A stretch of 64,000 bases of DNA from Pseudonocardia sp. MH-G8 (GTDB taxonomy: Bacteria; Actinomycetota; Actinomycetes; Mycobacteriales; Pseudonocardiaceae): positions 1 to 64,000 of the forward strand of contig NZ_NKYF01000003.1 of NCBI RefSeq assembly GCF_002262885.1, given 5' to 3'. The notes under the pieces are model-generated. The model had not been told where the DNA came from and did no database searches. It worked only from the letters and a program-made list of their open reading frames with translations. Positions within the stretch are counted from its first letter, which is position 1. Every line of letters starts with the position of its first letter. A program made the translations under genes and the position numbers. Below are positions 16,863 to 24,336 of this stretch, in pieces.

Positions 16863-17662
16863 CCGCAGCCGCCTGCGCGGCCCTCGCCGCCGCGCTGGTC
16901 TGCCTCCCCGGCCCGGCGGGTGCGTCGCGCCTCGCCACGCTCTGGCCGCCCGCACACCCCGAGAGGCGCACCCGCCGGTCGGTCGTCGCCGGGCCCGCGG
17001 TCCTCGGCGGGCTGCTGGGTTTCGCGGCCGCCGGCCTCGGTGGTGCGTTGGCCGGTGCGCTGGCCGCGATGGTGCTGCGCAAGCGCCGCTCCCGGCACCG
17101 TGCGGAACGCCATGCCGCCGCGGCGGCCGAGCAGCTGGCAGCCGCCGTCGCCCGGATCTCCGACGAGCTGCGGGCCGGTAGCCATCCGGCGGGTGCGTTG
17201 GCCGGTATCGACGCCGACGGCCCACTCGCCCGTGCCGTCCTCGCACCGGCCGCCGTGGCGGCCCGCCTCGGCGACGGGATCGTGCCCGCGTTGCGGCGCG
17301 GGGGCGCGGCGCAACCGGGCGCCACCGTCGACGTCGAGCGGATCGCCACCGTGTGGGCGCTGGCGGAGCGGCACGGCATCCCGCTCGCCGACCTCCTCGC
17401 CCGTGCCCAGGACGACATCCGGTGGCGCGTCCGGTTCGGCGCCACCGTCCGCGCGCAACTCGCCGGCCCGCGCGCCACCGCCACCGTGCTCACAACGCTC
17501 CCGCTGTTCGGCATCGCGCTCGGCCAGCTGATCGGCGCCGATCCGATCGGTGTGCTGCGGAACGGCCTGGCCGGGCAGGTGCTCCTGGTGCTGGGCCTCG
17601 CGTTCGTGGCGGCCGGGCACGCCTGGTCGGAGCGGATCCTCGGCGCGGCGGTGCCCCGGTGA
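16856..17662 (+). CDS. tadB: Tad secretion platform protein TadB
   Basis: A 268-residue polytopic protein with the type II secretion F domain. Hydrophobic segments near the N-terminus (about 1-65) surround a basic stretch KRRSRHRAERHAAAAAEQL. The GspF-like helical part covers residues about 80-200 (ISDELRAGSHPAGALAGIDA, ALAERHGIPLADLLARAQDD), and two C-terminal membrane helices follow. The ATG at 16856 lies within the end of tadA behind GGGAGG. It forms the inner-membrane platform with TadC for pilus assembly. Confidence 0.88.
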   Translation: MVTAAACAALAAALVCLPGPAGASRLATLWPPAHPERRTRRSVVAGPAVLGGLLGFAAAGLGGALAGALAAMVLRKRRSRHRAERHAAAAAEQLAAAVARISDELRAGSHPAGALAGIDADGPLARAVLAPAAVAARLGDGIVPALRRGGAAQPGATVDVERIATVWALAERHGIPLADLLARAQDDIRWRVRFGATVRAQLAGPRATATVLTTLPLFGIALGQLIGADPIGVLRNGLAGQVLLVLGLAFVAAGHAWSERILGAAVPR

Positions 17663-18390
17663 CGGGCGGCTCGATCGCGGCCGTCGCGCTCCTCGCCGCC
17701 GCGCTGCTGGTGACGGGTGCACCACCCGGGCGCCACCGGCTCCGCGCGTTGCAGGCCCGGCCGGCACCCGCGCCGACACCCGTCGCCCCGCTGCGCCCGG
17801 TCTGGGTGGCCGTCGCGGCCGCAGCCGCAGCCGCGCTGGCCGGCACCGTCGCGGGGCCGGCGAGCGCGCTGCTGATCGCCGCGGCCACGGCTGCCGCCGG
17901 TGCCGTCGCCGTGCGACGCAGCCGGGCCGGTGGCGGGCTCGCCCTCGAGCAGGACACGGAGCTGGCAGCCGGGTGGGAGTTGCTCGCGGTGTGCCTCGAA
18001 GCCGGTCTGCCCGTGGCAGTGGCCTCCGCGGCCGCCGCCGAACCGCTCCGTGGCGCGGCCGGCGCCCAGCTGCGCGGGGTGGCCGGTCTGCTCGAACTCG
18101 GTGCGGATCCGGTGTCCGCGTGGCGCTCGGCCGAGCAGGTGCCCGTCCTGTCCAGCTTCGCGCGCGCGGCCGGACGCTCCGCGGGCACCGGGTCCGCGCT
18201 GGCCCAGGTGGCCCGGGCCGAGGCCACCCGCCTCCGGGCCGGCCTGCTCGACACCGCCCAGGCCCGGGCACAACGGGCCGCAGTCCTGATCACGGCCCCG
18301 CTCGGCCTGTGCTTCCTTCCGGCGTTCCTCGTCCTGGGGATCGCCCCGGTCGTGGTCGGCCTGGCCGGAGAGGTGCTCGCCCAGTGGTGA
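17659..18390 (+). CDS. tadC: Tad secretion platform protein TadC
   Basis: A 243-residue membrane protein of the GspF/TadC class. Two or three hydrophobic segments at residues 1-85 are followed by the cytoplasmic helical bundle (AAGWELLAVCLEAGLPVAVA, then ADPVSAWRSAEQVP and ARAAGRSAGTGSALAQVAR). A final hydrophobic region LGLCFLPAFLVLGIAPVVVG closes it. It starts with GTG overlapping the tadB stop by four bases. It partners with TadB in the pilus platform. Confidence 0.88.
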   Translation: MTGGSIAAVALLAAALLVTGAPPGRHRLRALQARPAPAPTPVAPLRPVWVAVAAAAAAALAGTVAGPASALLIAAATAAAGAVAVRRSRAGGGLALEQDTELAAGWELLAVCLEAGLPVAVASAAAAEPLRGAAGAQLRGVAGLLELGADPVSAWRSAEQVPVLSSFARAAGRSAGTGSALAQVARAEATRLRAGLLDTAQARAQRAAVLITAPLGLCFLPAFLVLGIAPVVVGLAGEVLAQW

Positions 18391-18426
18391 GCCGACAGAG
18401 AACCCACGAGGAGAAGGAGAAATCCC

Positions 18427-18651
18427 ATGATCCGCTCGGCGTCCCGCACCACTCGCCTGCCCGGTCCCGGCCTCCTGCCGCCGTTGCGTCGCCTCCGCGA
18501 CGAGGACGACGGGATGAGCACGGTCGAATATGCGATCGGCACGGTCGCTGCCGCGGCCTTCGGCGCCCTGCTCTACACCGTCCTCACCGGGGAGTCCGTC
18601 CTCACCGCGCTCACCGGCCTCGTCGAACGCGCCCTGTCCACGAACTTCTGA
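18427..18651 (+). CDS. flp: Flp-type pilin, DUF4244 family
   Basis: A 74-residue pilin precursor. A basic and acidic leader (MIRSASRTTRLPGPGLLPPL, then RRLRDEDDG) ends at Gly before MSTVEYAIGTVAAAAFGALL. The class III (prepilin peptidase) cleavage would fall after the Gly, leaving glutamate at position 5 of the mature pilin, as in type IV and Flp pilins. The ATG follows GAGGAGAAGGAG, the strongest ribosome site in the operon, fitting a major structural subunit. No prepilin peptidase gene is in this cluster; it must lie elsewhere. Confidence 0.9.
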   Translation: MIRSASRTTRLPGPGLLPPLRRLRDEDDGMSTVEYAIGTVAAAAFGALLYTVLTGESVLTALTGLVERALSTNF

Positions 18652-18989
18652 CGCCGTGTGACCGCGGGGCCGTCACGGTGGAGGCCGCCCTCGCCCTGTG
18701 CAGCCTCGCGGTGTTCCTGGTGGTCGCGGTCGGGGCCCTCTCCGCGGTGGCAGGCTCCGTCCGGTGCGTCGACGCGGCCCGCGAGCTCGCCCGCCTCGCG
18801 GCCCGCGGCGAGCCGGAGCGCGGCCGCGCCGTCGCCGCCGAGCTCGCGCCATCCGGCGCCCGGCTGACACTGGACGTGGAGGACGGCCTCGTCACCGCGG
18901 AGGTCTCCGCCGAGCTGGTCCGCCCGTTGCCGCTGCGGATCGGGGGCCGGGCCGTCGCCGCGCTCGAGCCGGGAGCGGCACCGCCGTGA
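18648..18989 (+). CDS. tadE: TadE-like minor pilin/assembly protein (Rv3655c-like)
   Basis: About 113 residues beginning LTPCDRGAVTVEAALALCSL, with a single N-terminal membrane segment and an exported domain. The GAVTVEAALAL signature is that of TadE proteins, which are processed like pilins. The start is uncertain. A CTG at 18648 would overlap the flp stop by four bases (CTGA), in the same style as the GTGA overlaps elsewhere in this operon. The next in-frame start, GTG at 18676, would cut into the signature. Its stop overlaps the next gene (GTGA). It is probably a minor pilus component. Confidence 0.75.
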   Translation: MTPCDRGAVTVEAALALCSLAVFLVVAVGALSAVAGSVRCVDAARELARLAARGEPERGRAVAAELAPSGARLTLDVEDGLVTAEVSAELVRPLPLRIGGRAVAALEPGAAPP

Positions 18990-19429
18990 ACGGGTGGAGC
19001 CGGTCCGCCGACCACCACCCGCCACGCGACCAGGGCATCGCCACCGTCTTGGCGGCGGCGGGGATCGCGGTGCTGATGACCGTCCTCGTGGTCGCCCTGC
19101 ACCTCGGAGCTGCCGTCCACGCCCGACACCGCGCCGAGGCCGCGGCCGACCTCGCGGCGCTGGCGGCAGCGGGGATGGCCGTCCAGGGCACCGAGCCGGC
19201 CTGCGCCCGGGCGGCGGAGATCGCCACCGCGATGGGCGGCACGGTCACCACGTGCGGCCTCGCCGGTTGGGACGCGCTCGTCGAGGTCGGCGTGCCGGTG
19301 CCGCTGGCGCTGCCGGGGCTCGGCACGGCCACCGGCCGGGCTCGCGCCGGCCCCGTCCCACCCTCCGTCGTTGATGCGCCGGCGGTCGATCCCCCTGGCG
19401 GCCCGGAGCACCAGGACGACGAGCCGTAG
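18986..19429 (+). CDS. Rv3654c-like TadE/TadG-like secreted protein
   Basis: A 147-residue last gene of the Tad operon, starting with GTG inside the tadE stop. DQGIATVLAAAGIAVLMTVL forms the N-terminal membrane segment, followed by the helix HARHRAEAAADLAALAAAG, which is the diagnostic pattern of the actinobacterial helicase/secretion-neighbourhood TadE-like proteins. Two cysteines (about residues 73 and 90) could form a disulfide outside the membrane. The C-terminal 40 residues are proline-rich and end in HQDDEP. The mycobacterial homologue has been reported as secreted; the role here is probably pilus-associated. Confidence 0.8.
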   Translation: MNGWSRSADHHPPRDQGIATVLAAAGIAVLMTVLVVALHLGAAVHARHRAEAAADLAALAAAGMAVQGTEPACARAAEIATAMGGTVTTCGLAGWDALVEVGVPVPLALPGLGTATGRARAGPVPPSVVDAPAVDPPGGPEHQDDEP

Positions 19430-19479
19430 GCAGCACCGGACGGCACCCGCCAGACCGGCAGCGGCCCTCAGGCCGGCAG

Positions 19480-19790
19480 CCTGTCAGGACCGATACCCGT
19501 CAGGTCGGCCCCGTCAGGCCGGGCATCCGTCAGGCCGGCCCCCATCAAGCCGGCAGCTGTCAGGTCGGCACGCGCCAGACACGCTGCACCCGTCAGGTCG
19601 GCACCCGTCGGACCGACACCCGTCAGGTCGGCACGCGCCAGACACGCTGCACCCGTCAGGTCGGCAACCGTCAGGTCGGCAACCGTCAGGTCGGCAACCG
19701 TCAGGTCGGCAACCGTCAGGTCGGCAACCGTCGGGCCGGCACGCGCCAGACACGCTGCACCCGTCAGACCGACACCTGCCGGACCAGCCG
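19480..19790. repeat. 15-bp minisatellite with higher-order repeats
   Basis: The unit GTCAGGTCGGCAACC occurs five times without change at 19655-19729, and many diverged copies flank it. A 30-bp block starting GGCACGCGCCAGACACGC recurs exactly at 19567-19596, 19630-19659 and 19738-19767. Because the unit is 15 bp, one minus-strand frame reads (A-D-L-T-V)n, matching the pentapeptide-repeat pattern A(D/N)LxX. That frame has no clear start, contains register breaks, and its upstream part is low-complexity Arg/Pro. I therefore annotate a repeat rather than a gene. Confidence 0.85.
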
Positions 19791-19985
19791 TGCCCGGCGG
19801 GCCGAGAGCAGCAGCAGGCGTGTGGGGCGGGTGCGACGAGCTCGTGCGGGCTGGTCGTCGCACCGCCGAGCCGCACCGGGCGCGGGGCGGGCCCGGCCCG
19901 CTCCGTGATCCGTCCCAGAAGCACGCCACCGTCACGACGGCCGCGGTGGCGTACCGCCCGGACCGATCACCGCTCCCTGATCTAC

Positions 19986-20190
19986 GCGAGTCGCACCAGG
20001 TGGCGGCGGGCGCCGCTTCGGCGTGCTTCTCGGACGGATCATCACGTCCTGATCGGGGTCGGGGGTGTCTCGCTGCGTGATCGGTGCGAGTCGTACCAGG
20101 TGGTGGCCGGCGCCGCTTCGGCGTGCTTCTCGGACGGATCACCACGTCCTGATCGGGGTCGGGGGTGTCTCGCTGCGCGATCGGTGCGAG
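19986..20190. repeat. 100-bp tandem repeat, two copies plus the start of a third
   Basis: The segment beginning GCGAGTCGCACCAGGTGG at 19986 recurs at 20086 with only a few changes, and its first bases recur again at 20186: an exact 100-bp period. The core CGCTTCGGCGTGCTTCTCGG is conserved in both and is found once more at 35.3 kb. No reading frame looks coding. Confidence 0.85.
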
Positions 20191-20263
20191 TCGCACGGCA
20201 GCGTCCTCGCGACCGCGCTCCTGTGCGTCTCGTGGGCCGGCCCGCCCCGATGATCGCCAGGAA

Positions 20264-20299
20264 TGGTGTCAGAGCGACAGATCTGTCGCTCTGACACCA
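20264..20299. repeat. 36-bp perfect palindrome
   Basis: Bases 20264-20281 (from TGGTGTCAGAGCGACAGA) are followed at once by their exact reverse complement, with no loop and a central AGATCT. Such a perfect spacer-free palindrome could be an operator, a recombination or replication site, or a cruciform. It lies in a 145-bp segment that is missing from the related copy of this region at 35.4 kb. Confidence 0.75.
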
Positions 20300-20460
20300 C
20301 TCCCGCTGATCATGAGCGACCCGTCCGTGATCAGGCCGGCCGTGCCGCTGCTCCAGGGCCTCCTGGAGGACCGTGGCGTCTCCCTGACCGTGGAAACGCT
20401 CCCCACCACCAGGACCACGCCCGCCGCCACGACAGCCCGGTGATCGAGGAGCGAATCCCG

Positions 20461-20520
20461 GGTGAACGGAACACCAGAGTCCTCCAGCCATGATCGAACA
20501 GCGCTGGTGTTCCGTTCACC
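20461..20520. repeat. 60-bp hairpin repeat, copy 1
   Basis: GGTGAACGGAACACCAG (20461-20477) pairs perfectly with 20504-20520 across a 26-nt loop. The complete 60 bp, loop included, recurs at 35484-35543. It is a REP-like mobile or amplified hairpin. Confidence 0.8.
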
Positions 20521-20565
20521 CGCAGAACCGGGGCCCGAACGACTCCCGCGCAACCCGGGAAGCGG

Positions 20566-20853
20566 TCAGCTCGGCGGCACCCCGAACCGGCCCCGTGGCC
20601 CCACGTACCTGGTGCCCCGCTGCGGCCGGTTCAGCACCTCCTTGACGTGCCACCACGCGTCGTCCCGGGTCTCCGCGTAGCCGTGGGACGACTTGCCGCC
20701 GTCCAGGACGACGGTCCAGCGGTACCGGCCGGTCGCCTCGTTGAACGTCACCGACCCCCGCTGCTGGCTCTCGATCATCAGTCGTGCTTCCGCCTCGTCT
20801 GCCGCCTCGCCCATCGCGAACCCTCCGCCGACCTCGGCCATCCAGAACACCAC
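20566..20853 (-). CDS. Small protein of unknown function, probably element-derived
   Basis: A 95-residue protein I do not recognise. The C-terminal two thirds look like a compact fold with a beta-rich core (GSVTFNEATGRYRWTVVLDG) and a Trp-containing helix (TRDDAWWHVKEVLNRPQRGT). Possible starts are 20853, 20841 (MAEVGG) and 20814 (MGEAADEAEA). It is divergent from the small helix-turn-helix gene across a short AT-rich region with paired repeats. A frameshifted fragment matching its last 25 or so codons occurs at 35.6 kb inside the tRNA-Pro element remnant. Both facts point to an origin in an integrative element. Confidence 0.55.
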   Translation of the reverse strand: MVFWMAEVGGGFAMGEAADEAEARLMIESQQRGSVTFNEATGRYRWTVVLDGGKSSHGYAETRDDAWWHVKEVLNRPQRGTRYVGPRGRFGVPPS

Positions 20854-20863
20854 AGCCTCACTC

Positions 20864-20919
20864 TAACGCCTTTAACGCCAAAAAAGACAGCGGGGCCGTT
20901 GTCGACGTTACAGCCGTTA
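20864..20919. promoter_or_regulatory. Symmetric pairs of TAACG repeats between two divergent small genes
   Basis: TAACGCC occurs at 20864-20870 and 20873-20879. The reverse complement CGTTA occurs at 20906-20910 and 20915-20919. Each pair is spaced by exactly 9 bp and the two pairs face each other. With the A-rich run between them this looks like a cooperative operator and divergent promoter region, perhaps bound by the adjacent helix-turn-helix protein. Confidence 0.55.
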
Positions 20920-20958
20920 GTGCTGCTCAAGCCGCGTGATGGGACGTACGTTCCGGTC

Positions 20959-21153
20959 GTGGATCTGCTGACGACCACCCAAGCCGCGGCGGAGCTCGGG
21001 GTGTCGGCGCGCTCGCTGGCGAGGTGGGCCCGTGAAGGCAGGCTGAGGCCCGCACTCATCACGCCCGGCGGCGACCGGAGGTCAGGCCGGTACCTCTGGA
21101 ACCTGGAGGACCTCCGCGAGCAGCTGCTGAAGCTCCGGACCCGCCCGGAGTAG
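20959..21153 (+). CDS. Small MerR/excisionase-type DNA-binding protein
   Basis: A 64-residue protein made almost entirely of one winged helix-turn-helix: DLLTTTQAAAELGVSARSLA, then RWAREGRLRPALITPGGDRR, then YLWNLEDLREQLLKL. This is the layout of phage and integrative-element excisionases (Xis) and BldC-like proteins. The GTG at 20959 is preferred; a GTG at 20920 would add 13 residues with no recognised pattern. Its neighbours are the 95-residue gene and abundant repeats, and an integrase remnant lies at 34.9 kb, so a decayed integrative element is a reasonable source. It is probably still a site-specific DNA binder. Confidence 0.7.
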   Translation: MDLLTTTQAAAELGVSARSLARWAREGRLRPALITPGGDRRSGRYLWNLEDLREQLLKLRTRPE

Positions 21154-21674
21154 CAGCTCGCTCCCACCGCCCGCCGAGGTTCTCGAGCCGCTCGCGAGCG
21201 TCAGCGGGGTCGACCGGCCGAGCGGCGTGCCCGTCGGGGACCCCAGGGTGTTGCCGCCCGTCGTCGAGAAGCTGCCACCGAACGGGCCCCTGCCGCCACG
21301 ACCAGGCGGTCGACGCCCTCGTCGCGGCCGGAGCAGTGCCACGACGAGCGGTCGACCGCCTCGGACGGATGGGGCGGTGTGGCGGACCGACAGGGGACCG
21401 GACGCGATCACGGGCCGTCCGACGACTCGGCGCACCACGGCAACGCTCGTCGTGGCCCCGGTACCGATGAGCGACAACCGCTGGCGACGGCGGGCACAGC
21501 AGCGCTTACTGGATGAGGTTCCCGACCGGAAGCGATCGGCGGGACCGTGAAGTTCGCTCCCCAGACTGCGGTGGGGCCGGCGCGTCGCTCTCGACGCCCA
21601 TCCCCGTGCCCGGCCCACCGCGCGCCGACCGTCGCCGGCCGGCCCGGCCCCCGACGCGGCCGGCCGGCGGCGGT
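21154..21674. other. 521-bp region with no supported gene
   Basis: Lies between the small helix-turn-helix gene and the convergent helicase stop. Short open frames on both strands are rich in Arg/Pro and have no ribosome sites. One plus-strand stretch near 21302-21360 reads QAVDALVAAGAVPRRAVDRL, which faintly recalls a resolvase-like phage protein and may be a relic. No terminator is obvious. Confidence 0.4.
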
Positions 21675-24122
21675 CTATTCCGCCGCCCGCCCGTTCTGCC
21701 CGGCGTCGGCGCCGTGCCCGCCGAGCGCGTCGAGCACGACCCCGAGCACGCGCACCGCGCCGGCCTTGTCCAGCGGGGCGTTGCCGTTGCCGCACTTGGG
21801 CGACTGCACGCACGAGGGGCAGCCGGTGCGGCACTCGCAGTCGCCGATGGCGGCACGCGTGGCGGCGAGCCAGCGACCCAGCACCGCGTGCCCGCGCTCG
21901 GCGAACCCGGCGCCACCGGGATGGCCGTCGTGCACGAACACCGTGGGGTGCCCCGTGTGGGGGTGCAGCGCGGTGGACATGCCGCCGACGTCCCAACGGT
22001 CGCAGATCGCGAACAGCGGCAGGAGGCCGATCGCGGCGTGCTCGGCGGCGTGCAGCGCCCCGGGGATCCGGGCCGGGGTCACGCCCGCCGCCACGAGCGC
22101 CTCCTCGTCGACGTCGTACCAGACACCGCGGGTGCGCAGCACCTGCTCGGGAAGGTCGAGCGGCACCGTGGCCAGCACCGTGCCGTCCGGTGCCCGGCGC
22201 AGGTACTCCACCACCTGCGAGGTCACCGTGACCTCGCCGTAGGACACGCGCACCCGGCCGTGGTCGCGCCGCGCGAGCACGCGGGCCACCTCCACCTCGG
22301 CCGTGGAGCGGGCGTCGGTGCGGAACCCGGGATCGGCGGTGGTCACCGCGGCCACACCCGCCTCGAGGTCGAGCCGCTCCACCAGGTAGGTCTCGCCGCG
22401 GTGCAGGTACACCGCCCCGTCGTGCACGGTGGCGGGCGCCGACGCGCCGTCCACGGTGCCGAGCATGCGCCCGGTGGCGGCCTCCACCACGGCCACCTGC
22501 CCGAGGCCCGAGCCCCGGATGTCCACCGAGCCCGCCGGTCGTTCGTGGGTGGAGGGCCAGTACCAGCCCGTGGGCCGGCGCCGCAGCACGCGGTCGGCCA
22601 CCAGCTCGTCGAGCACGGCGGCCGCGGCCGCGCCACCGAACACCTCGGCGACGTCCTCCTCCCGCAGCGGCAGCTCCGCGGCGGCGCAGGCGAGCTGGGG
22701 GCCCAGCACGTACGGGTTGGTCGGGTCGAGCACGCACCCCTCGACCGGCGCCCCGAGCAGCGCCTCGGGGTGGTGCACGAGATAGGTGTCCATGGGGTCG
22801 TCCCGGGCCACGAGCACCACGAGCGCCTCGTCGCGGGCCCGCCCCGCCCGGCCCGACTGCTGCCAGAACGACGCCCTGGTGCCCGGGAACCCCGCCACCA
22901 CCACCGCGTCCAGGCCCGCGATGTCGACGCCGAGCTCCAGCGCGTTGGTCGTGGCCACGCCGAGCAGCGCACCGTCGACGAGGCCGGCTTCGAGGGCCCG
23001 CCGTTCCTCCGCCAGGTAGCCCCCGCGGTACGCCGCCACCCGGTCGGCCAGCGCGGGGTCCACCTCGGCGAGCAACCGCTGCGCGGTGAGCGCGGTGGTC
23101 TCGGCGCCGCGCCGGGACCGCACGAACGCGAGCGTGCGCGCCCCCTCGAGCACGAGGTCGGCCAGCATCCGGGCCGCCTCGGTGCCCGCGGGGCGGCGCA
23201 CCGGGGCACCGTTCTCCCCGCTGAGCTCGGGCAGCAGCGGTGGTTCCCACAGCGCGACGGTGCGCCCCGCGGCAGGTGAGCCGTCCTCGGTCACGGCCAC
23301 CACGTCACGCCCGGTGAGCCTGCCGGCGAACGCCGCCGGCTCCGCCACGGTGGCCGACGCGAGCACCAGGGTGGGTCGCGACCCGTAGCGCGCGCAGATC
23401 CGCAGCAGCCGGCGCAGCAGCAGCGCCACGTGCGAGCCGAACACCCCGCGGTAGGTGTGGCACTCGTCCACCACCACGAACTGCAGCCGCCGCAGGAACA
23501 CGGCCCACTGGGCGTGCCGGGGCAGCAGGGAGCGGTGCAGCATGTCCGGGTTGCTGAAGACCCAGCGGCCGTGGCGGCGCACCCAGTCGCGCGCGTCGGT
23601 GGACGTGTCGCCGTCGAAGGCCGCCGCGCGCACGTCGGGGAGCTCGAGCGCCTCGAGCGCGCGCAGTTGGTCCGCGGCGAGCGCCTTCGTCGGCGAGAGG
23701 TACAGGGCCGTGGCCTTGGGGTCGGCGGCGAACCGCGCGAGCACGGGGAGCTGGTAGGCCATCGACTTGCCCGACGCCGTGCCGGTGGCCACCACCACGT
23801 CCTGCCCGGCCCAGGCCAGCTCCGCCGCCTCGGCCTGGTGGCTCCACGGCGCCGGCACCCCCTGGCGCTCCCACGCCGCCCGCACCTGCGGAGCCACCCA
23901 CTCCGGCCAGGCCGCGGTGCGGCCGCTCCGCGCGGAGAGGCGCACCGCGTGCCGCAGCGGCCCCTCGCGCTCCTCCCCCGCCCGACCGCCCACCGCCACG
24001 CCGGACGCACCCGGCTCCGAGCCTGCGAGCACGCGGCGGAGCAGGAGCTCACCCCGCCCGGTGGCGCCGACGGACGGCACCGGTCCGCCCTCGCCCCGCT
24101 CGCACTCCACAGCCACGGTCAC
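21675..24122 (-). CDS. DEAD/H-box helicase with C-terminal DUF1998 zinc domain (SftH/MrfA family, Rv3649-like)
   Basis: An 815-residue superfamily 2 helicase. Motif I is VVATGTASGKSMAY, motif II VVDECHTYRGVFGSH, motif III LASATVAEP, motif IV ARTLAFVRSRRGAET and motif VI QQSGRAGRARDE. The C-terminal DUF1998 domain contains four cysteines in GDCECRTGCPSC and QSPKCGN, expected to bind a metal. Relatives are 3'-5' DNA translocases; B. subtilis MrfA acts in mitomycin repair and mycobacterial SftH is a DNA-stimulated ATPase. I start at the GTG at 24122; other GTGs follow at codons 3 and 5. The gene is divergent from hppA. Confidence 0.93.
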   Translation of the reverse strand: MTVAVECERGEGGPVPSVGATGRGELLLRRVLAGSEPGASGVAVGGRAGEEREGPLRHAVRLSARSGRTAAWPEWVAPQVRAAWERQGVPAPWSHQAEAAELAWAGQDVVVATGTASGKSMAYQLPVLARFAADPKATALYLSPTKALAADQLRALEALELPDVRAAAFDGDTSTDARDWVRRHGRWVFSNPDMLHRSLLPRHAQWAVFLRRLQFVVVDECHTYRGVFGSHVALLLRRLLRICARYGSRPTLVLASATVAEPAAFAGRLTGRDVVAVTEDGSPAAGRTVALWEPPLLPELSGENGAPVRRPAGTEAARMLADLVLEGARTLAFVRSRRGAETTALTAQRLLAEVDPALADRVAAYRGGYLAEERRALEAGLVDGALLGVATTNALELGVDIAGLDAVVVAGFPGTRASFWQQSGRAGRARDEALVVLVARDDPMDTYLVHHPEALLGAPVEGCVLDPTNPYVLGPQLACAAAELPLREEDVAEVFGGAAAAAVLDELVADRVLRRRPTGWYWPSTHERPAGSVDIRGSGLGQVAVVEAATGRMLGTVDGASAPATVHDGAVYLHRGETYLVERLDLEAGVAAVTTADPGFRTDARSTAEVEVARVLARRDHGRVRVSYGEVTVTSQVVEYLRRAPDGTVLATVPLDLPEQVLRTRGVWYDVDEEALVAAGVTPARIPGALHAAEHAAIGLLPLFAICDRWDVGGMSTALHPHTGHPTVFVHDGHPGGAGFAERGHAVLGRWLAATRAAIGDCECRTGCPSCVQSPKCGNGNAPLDKAGAVRVLGVVLDALGGHGADAGQNGRAAE

Positions 24123-24336
24123 CGAGGTTGGCACACGGGAACGACAACCTCGGCGCCACCTCGTCGTGGACGTCGGTTGCCCGAGCGTGAGGGGGCTCAC
24201 GCACCGTGTCCGACGCCACACACTTACACTGCTCGCGCCTGTACCGCGTCGACCTGCGGTGACGGGTTTCCTCAGACGCCAGGGATGCCGTCCACGTTCC
24301 CTGGCCCGTTATTCAAATCACCGACCAGGAGGACGG
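24123..24336. promoter_or_regulatory. Divergent promoter region and hppA leader with hairpin
   Basis: These 214 bp separate the helicase and hppA. TACACT near 24225 resembles a -10 for hppA. In the leader, GCCAGGGA (24278-24285) pairs perfectly with TCCCTGGC (24298-24305) over a 12-nt loop, about 30 bp before the start codon. No known riboswitch was recognised. Confidence 0.4.

Noticed and set aside
19567-19767. Regularly spaced repeats considered as a CRISPR array.
   Set aside because: The unit is 15 bp with no unique spacers, the 30-bp blocks are unevenly spaced, and no cas gene is nearby.
19468-20196. A 242-codon minus-strand frame containing the ADLTV repeats taken as a full pentapeptide-repeat gene.
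   Set aside because: No credible start or ribosome site, the first 140 codons run through the 100-bp tandem repeats, and the pentapeptide register is broken by extra residues.
21227-21550. A 107-codon plus-strand frame between the small HTH gene and the helicase.
   Set aside because: Arg/Pro-rich, no ribosome site, no motif; a stretch faintly like a phage protein lies in a different frame and is too short to call.
24278-24305. Riboswitch in the hppA leader.
   Set aside because: A single 8-bp hairpin without any recognised aptamer pattern; kept only as a leader hairpin.
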